Positions 1 through 6,112 of a stretch of 8,723 nt of DNA are shown one piece after another. Location: assembly GCA_016200955.1 (NCBI GenBank), contig JACQDU010000544.1, positions 1-8,723 of the forward strand, read 5' to 3'. Positions within the stretch are counted from its first letter, which is position 1. The number at the start of each line of letters is the position of its first letter. Position numbers and translations under genes: made by a program. Source of the stretch: a bacterium (GTDB taxonomy: Bacteria > Planctomycetota > J058 > JACQDU01). Under the pieces are notes generated by a model that was given only the letters and a program-made list of their open reading frames with translations, made no database searches and was not told where the DNA came from.

Positions 1-639
1 ACGACGCGCCGCCTGGAGCCCGCCGGGAAGCCGGGGAAGGACCTCCACGAGCTCGAGAACCGCGTTCTCACGTGCACGGGCCCGACCGGCCAGCTCGTGG
101 GAGACGTGCGCGGGCTTGCGCCAGGGACCGCGGCCTTCCTCCAGGCCCGCCTCGAGCGCTTCGGGCTCACGCTCAAGCGGGAGGACTCGTGGGCCTCCGG
201 GTGGGCGCCCGTCCTCCTGGTCGTGGGCGTCCTCGTTCTCGGGGCGATCAAGCTCGCGGTCGGGGTCTCGCGCTTCCGCCCCGTGGGCGTCATGGCCTTC
301 ATGTGCATCGGCGTCGCCGTCTTCGCGATCTGGCTCGCGTTCAACCGGCCCTTCCGCACGAGGCGGGGCGATCAGGCCCTCGCTTCCCTCTCGCGGAAGA
401 ACGCGGCGTTGAAGAACGCCGTGACGCTGCGCTCGGACTCGCTCGCGAGCGCCGACGTGGCGCTCGCGCTCGGCCTGTTCGGCACGGGAGTCCTCGCGGG
501 CCCGCTCCTCGCCGACCTGAGGACGGCCATGACGCCGCCTCCCGGGCACTCGTCGTGCGGTTCGTGCGGCGGGAGCTCGTGCGGCGGAGGAGGCTGCGGC
601 GGCGGCTGCGGCGGCGGCTGCGGAGGTTGCGGGTCATGA
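1..639 (+). CDS. TIGR04222-like membrane protein with Cys/Gly-rich C-terminal tail (5' partial); putative RiPP-type substrate
   Basis: The frame is open from base 1, so the N-terminus lies outside the window; 212 codons are visible. An internal GTG at 97 could be mistaken for the start, but coding-like sequence continues upstream of it. Visible residues 68-86 and 95-114 are membrane segments. A basic stretch follows (NRPFRTRRGDQ), then a short helical region and a third hydrophobic stretch (about 151-169). The protein ends in a tail (about 183-212) made almost only of Gly, Ser and seven Cys, spaced C-x2-C-x4-C-x4-C-x3-C-x3-C-x2-C. Two membrane helices followed by a low-complexity Gly/Cys terminus fit the TIGR04222 family, whose function is not established to my knowledge. 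The stop overlaps the start of the DUF692 gene (ATGA), so the two are probably translationally coupled. I infer that the Cys tail is the substrate of that enzyme; a plain metal-binding tail is the alternative. The positive-inside rule puts the basic stretch in the cytoplasm; the side on which the tail sits is uncertain. Confidence 0.82.
   Translation, partial: TTRRLEPAGKPGKDLHELENRVLTCTGPTGQLVGDVRGLAPGTAAFLQARLERFGLTLKREDSWASGWAPVLLVVGVLVLGAIKLAVGVSRFRPVGVMAFMCIGVAVFAIWLAFNRPFRTRRGDQALASLSRKNAALKNAVTLRSDSLASADVALALGLFGTGVLAGPLLADLRTAMTPPPGHSSCGSCGGSSCGGGGCGGGCGGGCGGCGS
622..626 (+). promoter_or_regulatory. Ribosome binding site of the DUF692 gene, embedded in the Cys/Gly tail codons
   Basis: GGAGG lies 9 bases before the ATG at 636. 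It is formed by a GGA-GGT Gly pair, whereas the neighbouring Gly codons of the tail are mostly GGC. It supports 636 as the true start and coupling with the upstream gene. Confidence 0.6.
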
Positions 640-1493
640 GAGTCGCGCGCCTCGGGCTCGGGATCGGCTGGCGAGCGGAGCTCGCTCTTCCGATCTCCAG
701 GAGAGAAAACCTCGGATTCATCGAGGTCGTGGCCGAGTGCCAGGACCCTCGCGGGCCTTTCCCGGAGGCTCTCGAGGAGCTCCGAGCCCGCGGCGTCGCG
801 GCCGTCGTCCACGGCGTCGAGCTCTCGCTCGGGGGAGCGGAGCCCGTCGACCTCGCGCGCGTGCGACGGCTCTCGCGCCTCGCGGAGAGGCTCTCGGCTC
901 CTCTCGTGAGCGAGCACGCCGCCTTCGTGAGAGCGGACGGCCGCGAGTCCGGCCACCTCCTCCCTCTCCCGCGGACGCGCGAGGCGCTCCTCCTCCTCGT
1001 CGAGAACGCGAAGGTCGCGAGAGACGAGCTCCCGGTCCCGCTCGCGCTCGAGAACATAGCGACGCTGTTCGAGTGGCCGCGGCCCGAGATGGACGAGGCG
1101 ACTTTTCTGGCCGAAGCGGCGGAGCGCGCCGACCTCCTCCTCCTCGTGGACGTCTCGAACCTCCACGCGAACGCGAGGAACCTGGGCTGGGACCCGATCC
1201 GCTTCCTCGAGCGCCTCCCGCTCGAGCGCGTCGCTTACGCCCACGTCGCGGGAGGAGTCGAGCGCGGCGGCCTCTACCACGACACGCACGCGCACGCGGT
1301 CCCGGGAGAAGCGCTCGAGCTTCTCGAGGAGCTGGCCTCGCGCTGCGACCTTCCGGGAGCTCTCCTCGAGCGCGACGACCGCTTCCCCGGGGACGCGGAG
1401 GTCCAGGCCGAGCTCTCGGCGATCGCGCTCGCCCTCGCGCGCGGCGCCGCGCGGCGCTCTTCCCTGCACGAGAGGAGGCTCGCGCGTGCCTGA
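636..1493 (+). CDS. DUF692 / multinuclear non-heme iron oxidase (MNIO) family protein
   Basis: A 285-aa TIM-barrel-type protein of about the usual length for DUF692 (MbnB, TglH, ChrH and bufferin-type enzymes). Family motifs appear in order: VHGVELSLG (His59), VSEH (Glu93, His94), LEN (Glu139), DVSNLHAN (Asp172, Asn175, His177), AHVAG (His203), HDTHAHAV (Asp216, His218) and LLERDD (Glu245). These match the positions that bind the di- or tri-iron cluster in characterised members, so the enzyme looks catalytically intact. Known members oxidise cysteine residues of ribosomal peptides, for example to oxazolone/thioamide or thiooxazole groups or by excising the Cys beta-carbon. It is expected to be cytoplasmic. 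The ATG at 636 overlaps the stop of the membrane-protein gene and has a GGAGG 9 bases upstream; the frame is open further upstream, but only as an off-frame reading of the membrane-protein gene. Its end overlaps the next gene by 8 bases. The exact reaction cannot be read from sequence; the Cys-rich tail next door is the obvious candidate substrate. Confidence 0.93.
   Translation: MRVARLGLGIGWRAELALPISRRENLGFIEVVAECQDPRGPFPEALEELRARGVAAVVHGVELSLGGAEPVDLARVRRLSRLAERLSAPLVSEHAAFVRADGRESGHLLPLPRTREALLLLVENAKVARDELPVPLALENIATLFEWPRPEMDEATFLAEAAERADLLLLVDVSNLHANARNLGWDPIRFLERLPLERVAYAHVAGGVERGGLYHDTHAHAVPGEALELLEELASRCDLPGALLERDDRFPGDAEVQAELSAIALALARGAARRSSLHERRLARA
1473..1478 (+). promoter_or_regulatory. 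Ribosome binding site of the 168-aa gene
   Basis: AGGAGG stands 7 bases before the GTG at 1486, inside the 3' end of the DUF692 gene. It decides the GTG start of the third gene and shows that it is translated from the same message. Confidence 0.7.
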
Positions 1494-1992
1494 GACCGCC
1501 TCGCGGGAGAAGATCCGCGCCGAGCAGTCGGCGCTCCTCTCGGCGCTGCTCGGGAACGGGCGCGCGCCCGAGGGATTCGACCGCTCGCGCCTCCTGGCGG
1601 CGGCGGAGGCGCTCTCGCAGAAGCGCTCGCGCGCGGTCGCTCGAGCCTGGCCCGCGCTCGCGCGAACGCTCCCTCGCTTTCAGGGGAGGTTCTCGGAGTT
1701 CGCGGCGAGGACGCCGCTCCCGGGAGAGGGCGGGCCGATCGCCGACGGGCGCGCCTTCGTCCGCGCGCTCGACCCCGCGCTCGCGGCTTCGCTCGGAGAC
1801 GAGGCGCGGCTCGAGGTCCTCTCGGTGGACCTCCGGTTCGCGCGCGTCTCCTCGGGGCTCGCGCCGCGGCGAGGGATCAAGCTCGCGTCCGCTCGCCTCG
1901 TCGAGCGCGGGCGATTCGTCCTGGCCGTCCTTCTCCCGTGGCTCGGCGAGCGCTGGTTCTCTCTCCCGCTTCTCTCTGCACGCTCGCCGTGA
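1486..1992 (+). CDS. 168-aa putative partner protein of the DUF692 enzyme
   Basis: It starts at GTG 1486 with a strong AGGAGG and overlaps the DUF692 gene by 8 bases, so it is the third cistron of the operon. Residues about 6-100 are helical, Ala/Arg/Leu-rich: an opening EQSALLSALLG helix, a GFD turn near residue 30, then KRSRAVARAWPALARTL (46-62) and a DGRAFVRAL helix (87-95). This pattern of an opening Q/LL helix, an R-rich helix and an F-x-x-x-L helix is reminiscent of the N-terminal domain of DUF2063 proteins (the HvfC/BufC type), which accompany DUF692 enzymes and deliver the precursor peptide. The C-terminal 60 residues read as beta-strand-like (GIKLASARLV, GRFVLAVLLPWL). There is no signal peptide, clear membrane helix or Cys. 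The family assignment rests on loose resemblance plus position; it may belong to an uncharacterised family found in TIGR04222/DUF692 loci. A role in substrate recognition is inference. Confidence 0.75.
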   Translation: MPETASREKIRAEQSALLSALLGNGRAPEGFDRSRLLAAAEALSQKRSRAVARAWPALARTLPRFQGRFSEFAARTPLPGEGGPIADGRAFVRALDPALAASLGDEARLEVLSVDLRFARVSSGLAPRRGIKLASARLVERGRFVLAVLLPWLGERWFSLPLLSARSP

Positions 1993-2006
1993 GAACGCTA
2001 TGAAGC

Positions 2007-2037
2007 CACGGAACCACGAAGGCACGGAGACGCGAAG
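2007..2037 (+). repeat. Short tandem repeat, 8-nt period (CACGRAG type)
   Basis: Four degenerate copies of CACGGAA/CACGAAG/CACGGAG/CGCGAAG begin at 2007, 2015, 2023 and 2031, exactly 8 bases apart. The repeat starts 14 bases after the stop of the 168-aa gene. Similar CACGAAG-type runs are common between genes in several environmental phyla; function is unknown to me. It is non-coding. Confidence 0.6.
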
Positions 2038-2089
2038 CTCGGCGAACGGAGCCTGACAGCGCTACCCGGATGACCTGATCAAGGGAGTG

Positions 2090-2207
2090 AAGAAGAGAAC
2101 GACGAACCGCGGAGGAGGCAGAGGAGACGCGGAGAACGCCGAGAGAAGGAGACCTCTCTGCGTCACCTCCGCGAGCTCCGCGCCTCTGCGGCGAACGTTC
2201 TCCTCTT
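2090..2207. repeat. Imperfect inverted repeat made of CGCGGAG-like units
   Basis: The left arm carries CGCGGAG-like heptamers at 2108, 2117, 2128 and 2137; the right arm carries the complement (CTCTGCG/CTCCGCG) at 2156, 2167, 2176 and 2184. The outermost 12 bases, AAGAAGAGAACG (2090-2101) and CGTTCTCCTCTT (2196-2207), pair at 11 of 12 positions. The arms could fold into a long interrupted hairpin with its turn near 2147-2155. Length and architecture suit a REP/BIME- or MITE-like intergenic element. No transposase is in the window, and only one full copy is seen here, so mobility is not shown. It could also help end transcription of the upstream operon. Confidence 0.65.
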
Positions 2208-2257
2208 GGGCATCACGTCAATCGGTCGCCGCTGTGAGCCTCGAGCCTTCGTGCTTG

Positions 2258-2277
2258 CCACGCATCTCGTGGATGCG
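2258..2277. other. Two overlapping, mutually exclusive small hairpins
   Basis: CCACG (2258-2262) can pair with CGTGG (2268-2272), or CGCATC (2261-2266) can pair with GATGCG (2272-2277). The two stems share bases, so only one can form at a time. They are short and could be chance in GC-rich DNA. The rest of 2208-2319 holds nothing I can identify. Confidence 0.25.
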
Positions 2278-2319
2278 GAGAAGAAACGACCCGCCGAACA
2301 CACCGGAGAACAGCGAGGA

Positions 2320-2341
2320 GACACCCGGTGTCACCGGTGTC
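2320..2341. terminator. Possible bidirectional terminator hairpin
   Basis: GACACC (2320-2325) pairs with GGTGTC (2336-2341) around a 10-base loop; with one bulge the stem extends into GGA/TTCC. An alternative GGTGTC copy at 2327-2332 could compete. On the + strand it is followed by a pyrimidine-rich run (2342-2369) including TTCTTTC, but there is no clean U-tract on either strand. Its place between two convergent genes suits a shared terminator; this is inference. Confidence 0.35.
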
Positions 2342-2366
2342 TTCCGTGGTCTCTCTGTCGTTCTTT

Positions 2367-4757
2367 CTAGCGCCTGAGCCGCCCCCGGCCGCCGAAGTTC
2401 TGAGTCCAGTGGTTGCTGTCCTTGCCCGTGCCCATGGCCATGTAGCAATCGTTCAGGATGTTCCTGTGGTGGCCCGAGCTGTTGTACCAGCCCATGTGAG
2501 CGGCCATGGGCGACTCCATGCCCATGGCGATGTTCTCGCCGACTCCTTGCCAGTCGTAGCCGGCGTTCGTCGTGCGGTCCACGGGGCTCCTGTTCTTCTG
2601 GACGGGAGACTCGTGCGCGAAGTAACCGAGCTGCACCATCTCCTCGGAGTGGCCGCGGGCGCTCGAGACGAGGCGGGAGTCGATCTCGAGCGCCGAGCGG
2701 CCCATGGTCACGCGGTACTCGTTCGTGATCCTGACCTGCTCGATCTCGACGCCCGTCGGCTGGACGCCATCCTTCACGCTCGCCGACGACAGGCTCTCGT
2801 TCCACTCGGAGACCCTCTGGTCGCGCATGCGCTTCAGGCACTCGCCCTCGAAGGGGGTGAGGCCGGAGGTCGCCATGGCGATCGCGTCGTCGAAGCTCCC
2901 GGCGCGGTAGCGGAGGAGCGCCTCGTCGCCCCTCGTCGGGAAGTCGATCGCGGGCTTGTCGCCGCGAGCCTCGAGCCACGCGCAGGCGAGCGCGTGCTTG
3001 ATCCTGGCGTCCTCGAGGACCCCGATCCTCCTCTGGGCTTCCTTCTCGTTGATCCCGTAGAAGCGGACGAGCTCGTCCTGGACGGCGAAGTCGATCTCGG
3101 GGTAGAGCCCCTTCACGGCGTCGACCTTCGAGTCCACGATCGGCTGTCCGACGCGGCCGTGGTCCTCGTCCGGGTAGATCGTGAGGTCGAAGATCACGCG
3201 GAGCGCCTCGGTGCGCGCGGCGGCGAGCGTGGCGAACGCCTTCTCGTTCTTCTCGCGGCGCTTCGCCCACGGGTCGTCGGGGGCAGGCGCGGGTCCGGTC
3301 TTCGTGTTCTTCTCGGGCTTCTTCTTGGGATCGGGCGCCGCGGGCGGCCGGAGGAGGGCGTTGAGCTTCTTGATCTCCTTCTCGGCGTCGGCCTCGAGCT
3401 CGCGCACGGCCGCGAGGACCGCTCCGTGCACGACCTTCTCCATGTGGACGTGGATGTAAAGGGCGAGCTCGGCCTTGAGCGCCTCGTCGGCCGCGCCGTC
3501 GGCCGGGACCTTCGCGATCGCGGCGGGAGCTTCCGGCGCGACCCTCGCGAGGACGGCGCCGATCTTCTCCCGCGTCGCGCGAGGCGCCCCGAGAAGGGCC
3601 GCGAGGAGGCGCTCCGCCTCGCTCCCCGCGGTCTCGTCGAGCTTCGCGAAAGCCTTCTTCCTGAGCTCGTTGTCCCAGCCCGTGATGGCCCTGAGGGTCT
3701 GGGAGAGAGGCTGCGAGAACCCGCGGGCGTCGAGGACGAGGTCCGTGGGAGGCGCCGCCTCGGGCTTCGGCTTCGCCCCGAGGACGGCCGGCTTCGTCGT
3801 GCCCGGAGTCGAGTCGGTCGAGGCGCCGTTTCCCGTCCCCGCGCCGAGCGAATGGTGGCGGGCCTCGGCGAGGAGCTGGCCCACCTTCGCTTCGGCGGAG
3901 GCGATGATGTCGGAGTCGGCCGCGGTCGCCTTCGCCGAGAGGTCGCCGAGACGCTCCTGCGCGAGGTTCACGGCGCCGGCCTGCGCCGCGCGGATGGCGT
4001 CGGCCGCGATCTCGTTCAGCCGGGCGCGCCGCTCCTGCTCCGACTCGTTCCGGGGAGGAGGCGGGACCTGGGGAGTGTTCTCGGCGGGCTCGGTCGCCCT
4101 CGCGACCTCGGGCGGAGCGGGCGTCTTGCGCGACGCCATGACTCCCAGGCCCGCGAGCACGAAGGCGACGGCGACTCCCGCGGCGGCGACGAGGGGAAGT
4201 GCGCTCCTCGGAGCGGGCTCCGCGTGAGCCACGTGGTGCGCCACGAGACGCCGCTTGTCGGACTCGTCGACCCTGTCGGCATCGGAGGACTCGTCCGGAG
4301 CGGAGGAGTCGGCCGGAGCGGCCTTCGCGACTCGCTCGGGCTTGAGCGCGGGCGCCTCGTCCGAGCTTTCACCTTGCGTCTCGGCAGCCGGCTTCGTCGC
4401 GGGCGCGAAGGGCTCGTCGAGGAGACTCCTGCGCGCGGAGGTGGGCGCGGGAGCGGGCGCGGCGGCGAACTTCGCGAGCTCTCCCGGGACGGCTTCCTTC
4501 TTCGGATGGGAGGCGAAGCGCGCGAGGTCGTCCGGGATCCCCTTCGCGGGCTTCGGGCGCGAAGCGTCCTCCTCGTCCGCCAGGCGCTCGATCTGCTTCT
4601 TCGCGAGGAGCTCGAGCGTGAGTGCGATCTCGGAGAGCGTCCCGCTCCTCTTCTTGTTCTGCACGTCGCGGAGAGTCTTCAGGAGGTCGGGGTCCTTTTG
4701 CTCGTAGACTTTCGCGAAGAAGTCGTCGCTCGGCGCGCGCATGCTCTCTGCCCCCAT
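2367..4757 (-). CDS. Large single-pass membrane protein with C-terminal CAP/SCP-like domain
   Basis: 796 aa from ATG 4757. Residues 1-65 are a charged helical module (GTLSEIALTLELLAKKQIERL at 39-59), followed by a Pro/Ala/Ser/Glu-rich linker (66-180). One membrane helix (about 185-208) is flanked by Arg. Beyond it come helical segments (240-300, 345-470) with Pro/Lys linkers, then a well-structured block (500-640; IFDLTIYPDEDHG at 522-534). The C-terminal CAP domain (670-796) shows GHSEEM (His703), GENIAMG (740-746), SSGHHRNIL (760-768) and HWTQNFG (783-789), which are the classic CAP signatures. The positive-inside rule suggests the N-terminus is cytoplasmic and the CAP domain extracytoplasmic. 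CAP domains in bacteria act in envelope binding or, rarely, proteolysis; the role here is unknown. Start alternatives are ATG 4742 (with a GGGGG upstream) and TTG 4763 (with AAGGA 10 bases upstream). The gene lies 125 bases after the permease on the same strand and converges on the DUF692 operon. Confidence 0.85.
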   Translation of the reverse strand: MGAESMRAPSDDFFAKVYEQKDPDLLKTLRDVQNKKRSGTLSEIALTLELLAKKQIERLADEEDASRPKPAKGIPDDLARFASHPKKEAVPGELAKFAAAPAPAPTSARRSLLDEPFAPATKPAAETQGESSDEAPALKPERVAKAAPADSSAPDESSDADRVDESDKRRLVAHHVAHAEPAPRSALPLVAAAGVAVAFVLAGLGVMASRKTPAPPEVARATEPAENTPQVPPPPRNESEQERRARLNEIAADAIRAAQAGAVNLAQERLGDLSAKATAADSDIIASAEAKVGQLLAEARHHSLGAGTGNGASTDSTPGTTKPAVLGAKPKPEAAPPTDLVLDARGFSQPLSQTLRAITGWDNELRKKAFAKLDETAGSEAERLLAALLGAPRATREKIGAVLARVAPEAPAAIAKVPADGAADEALKAELALYIHVHMEKVVHGAVLAAVRELEADAEKEIKKLNALLRPPAAPDPKKKPEKNTKTGPAPAPDDPWAKRREKNEKAFATLAAARTEALRVIFDLTIYPDEDHGRVGQPIVDSKVDAVKGLYPEIDFAVQDELVRFYGINEKEAQRRIGVLEDARIKHALACAWLEARGDKPAIDFPTRGDEALLRYRAGSFDDAIAMATSGLTPFEGECLKRMRDQRVSEWNESLSSASVKDGVQPTGVEIEQVRITNEYRVTMGRSALEIDSRLVSSARGHSEEMVQLGYFAHESPVQKNRSPVDRTTNAGYDWQGVGENIAMGMESPMAAHMGWYNSSGHHRNILNDCYMAMGTGKDSNHWTQNFGGRGRLRR

Positions 4758-4882
4758 CGGCAAGACATACGCATCCTTACCATGCAAGGTTGGCCGCGCA
4801 ATCGGCGAGCCATCACCGGTCTGTAAAAACCGGGCCGTTTCGCGGGTTCTGACGGCTTTCTTACATGAAAGTGCGAGCGAGG
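4758..4882 (-). promoter_or_regulatory. Intergenic gap between permease and CAP gene; likely holds the CAP gene's own promoter
   Basis: The 125 bases have lower GC than the genes on either side, with AT-rich patches around 4824-4829 and 4857-4870. A 5-bp stem, CCGGT (4816-4820) with ACCGG (4829-4833), encloses an 8-base loop. I cannot point to convincing -35/-10 boxes. The gap length and base composition suggest a promoter or leader for the CAP gene, unlike the overlapping junctions upstream. Confidence 0.3.
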
Positions 4883-6112
4883 TTACTCGTAGCGGAGGGC
4901 CTCGATCGGGTCGAGGCGCGCGGCCTTCCAGGCGGGGTAGAGGCCCGAGATGAGCCCGACCGCGGCGGAGAAGCTGAGCGAGAGCATGACGGCCCACGGC
5001 GGCACGTAGACCGGCGGGAAGTCGACCCACACCGAGATCGCCTCGCGCGCGAGGAGCCCTCCCAGGTAGCCGAGGAGGAGGCCGAACAGCCCTCCGAGGA
5101 CCGCGAGCGTGATGGCCTCGATGAGGAACTGCGAGAGGATGTCGCGGTTCTTCGCCCCGAGCGCTTTCCGGACGCCGATCTCTCGCGTCCTCTCGGAGAC
5201 GGAGACGAGCATGATGTTCATGATCCCCACGCCTCCCACGAGGAGGGAGACGCCGACGATCCCGAACAGGAGGCCGGTGATCATGAGAGAGAACTGCCGG
5301 AAGCCGTCGATGAACTGGTCCTGCGTGAAGATCTTGAAGTCGTCGGGGTCCCCGCCGTGGCGGTTGTGCCGGAGGCGCAGGAGCCACGTCGCCTGATCGA
5401 CCGCCTCCGCCGTCTGGCCCGGCTTCGCCTGGGCGATGATCATGACGTGCCGCGCTCGCCAGCTCCCCCAGATCTTCGCGGCCGTCGAGATCGGGATGAG
5501 CGCCATGTCGTCCTGCGACTCCCCGAAGGCGGAGCCCTTGTGCTCGAGGAAGCCGCAGACCTTGAATGCCTCGCCGCGGAGGCGGACGGTCTCTCCCAGG
5601 ATCTTCGCGCGCGTCGTGTTGAGCTCCTTGATCGTCTCGTCTCCCAGGACGATCAGGTTCTCGCGGTGCTCGACGTCGACGGGAGAGAAGATCCGCCCGT
5701 CGTCGACGTAGACGTTGCGCGTCCGCTGGAAGGACGGGACCGTCCCGTGGACGCGAGCCGTGGACTCGGCCCCGTGCCAGACGATCGCCCCGTTGAGCTC
5801 GGTCACGGGAGACGCGGCCGCGACGGCGCTGCAGCGCCCCTCGATCGCCAGCGCGTCCTCGACCGTGAGCTGGATGTGCCCGAGGCGCCTCCCCGCGTCT
5901 CCCTGCGGCCTGTGGCCGAAGACGTAGAAGGAGTTCGAGCCGAGGCTCTCGAAGTAGTTGATCATGAACTTCGAGGCGCCATGGACGATCGAGACGACCG
6001 CGATCACGGCGCTCACGGCGATGATGATTCCCAGAGTCGTGAGGGCGCTCCGGAACGGGTTCGCCCGCAGCTCGGCGGTCGCGATCTTGACGTTCTCGAC
6101 GACGAGGGTCAC
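4883..6112 (-). CDS. MacB-like ABC transporter permease
   Basis: 409 aa, standard for MacB/FtsX-family permeases without a fused ATPase. The N-terminal helix (about 21-45, SALTTLGIIIAVSAVIAVV) is preceded by NPFRS, as in the family. An extracytoplasmic MacB-type core follows (about 46-272), then three C-terminal helices (about 275-303, 328-354, 372-394). Between the second and third helices stands SERTREIGVRKALGA (306-320), the coupling segment that touches the ATPase, and the protein ends in the typical PAWKAARLDPIEALRYE. The start is GTG 6112, whose GTGA overlaps the stop of the adaptor gene; longer in-frame extensions only re-read that gene. It should work with the HlyD-like adaptor and an ATPase in envelope-spanning export or lipoprotein/peptide transport. 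The ATPase usually encoded between adaptor and permease is absent. Confidence 0.93.
   Translation of the reverse strand: MTLVVENVKIATAELRANPFRSALTTLGIIIAVSAVIAVVSIVHGASKFMINYFESLGSNSFYVFGHRPQGDAGRRLGHIQLTVEDALAIEGRCSAVAAASPVTELNGAIVWHGAESTARVHGTVPSFQRTRNVYVDDGRIFSPVDVEHRENLIVLGDETIKELNTTRAKILGETVRLRGEAFKVCGFLEHKGSAFGESQDDMALIPISTAAKIWGSWRARHVMIIAQAKPGQTAEAVDQATWLLRLRHNRHGGDPDDFKIFTQDQFIDGFRQFSLMITGLLFGIVGVSLLVGGVGIMNIMLVSVSERTREIGVRKALGAKNRDILSQFLIEAITLAVLGGLFGLLLGYLGGLLAREAISVWVDFPPVYVPPWAVMLSLSFSAAVGLISGLYPAWKAARLDPIEALRYE

Noticed and set aside
72..635. An N-terminal extension of the DUF692 protein upstream of ATG 636
   Set aside because: It is an Arg/Gly-rich off-frame reading of the membrane-protein gene. 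The DUF692 fold starts right after 636, which has its own ribosome site.
1..1992. Identification of the cassette as a methanobactin or bufferin operon
   Set aside because: There is no short Cys-containing precursor with a leader or signal peptide and no MbnC or transporter gene. The candidate substrate is a membrane protein tail, so only the enzyme family is shared.
718..2056. Long Arg/Pro/Ala-rich open frames on both strands over the DUF692 and 168-aa genes
   Set aside because: They are extreme low-complexity translations caused by GC-rich third positions and have no domain features.
2087..2377. A 96-codon + strand open frame in the intergenic region
   Set aside because: It is a translation of the inverted repeat and the hairpin beyond it. 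Its composition (Arg/Ala/Ser runs) follows the CGCGGAG units, and frames of this kind are spurious.
2328..4826. An 832-codon + strand open frame opposite the CAP gene
   Set aside because: It is antisense to a protein with clear CAP motifs and a membrane helix; its Arg/Val/Leu/Gly-rich translation shows no recognisable domain.
4758..5387. An N-terminal extension of the CAP protein into the permease gene
   Set aside because: It re-reads permease coding sequence in another frame and crosses the intergenic gap; the protein-like sequence begins at or near ATG 4757.
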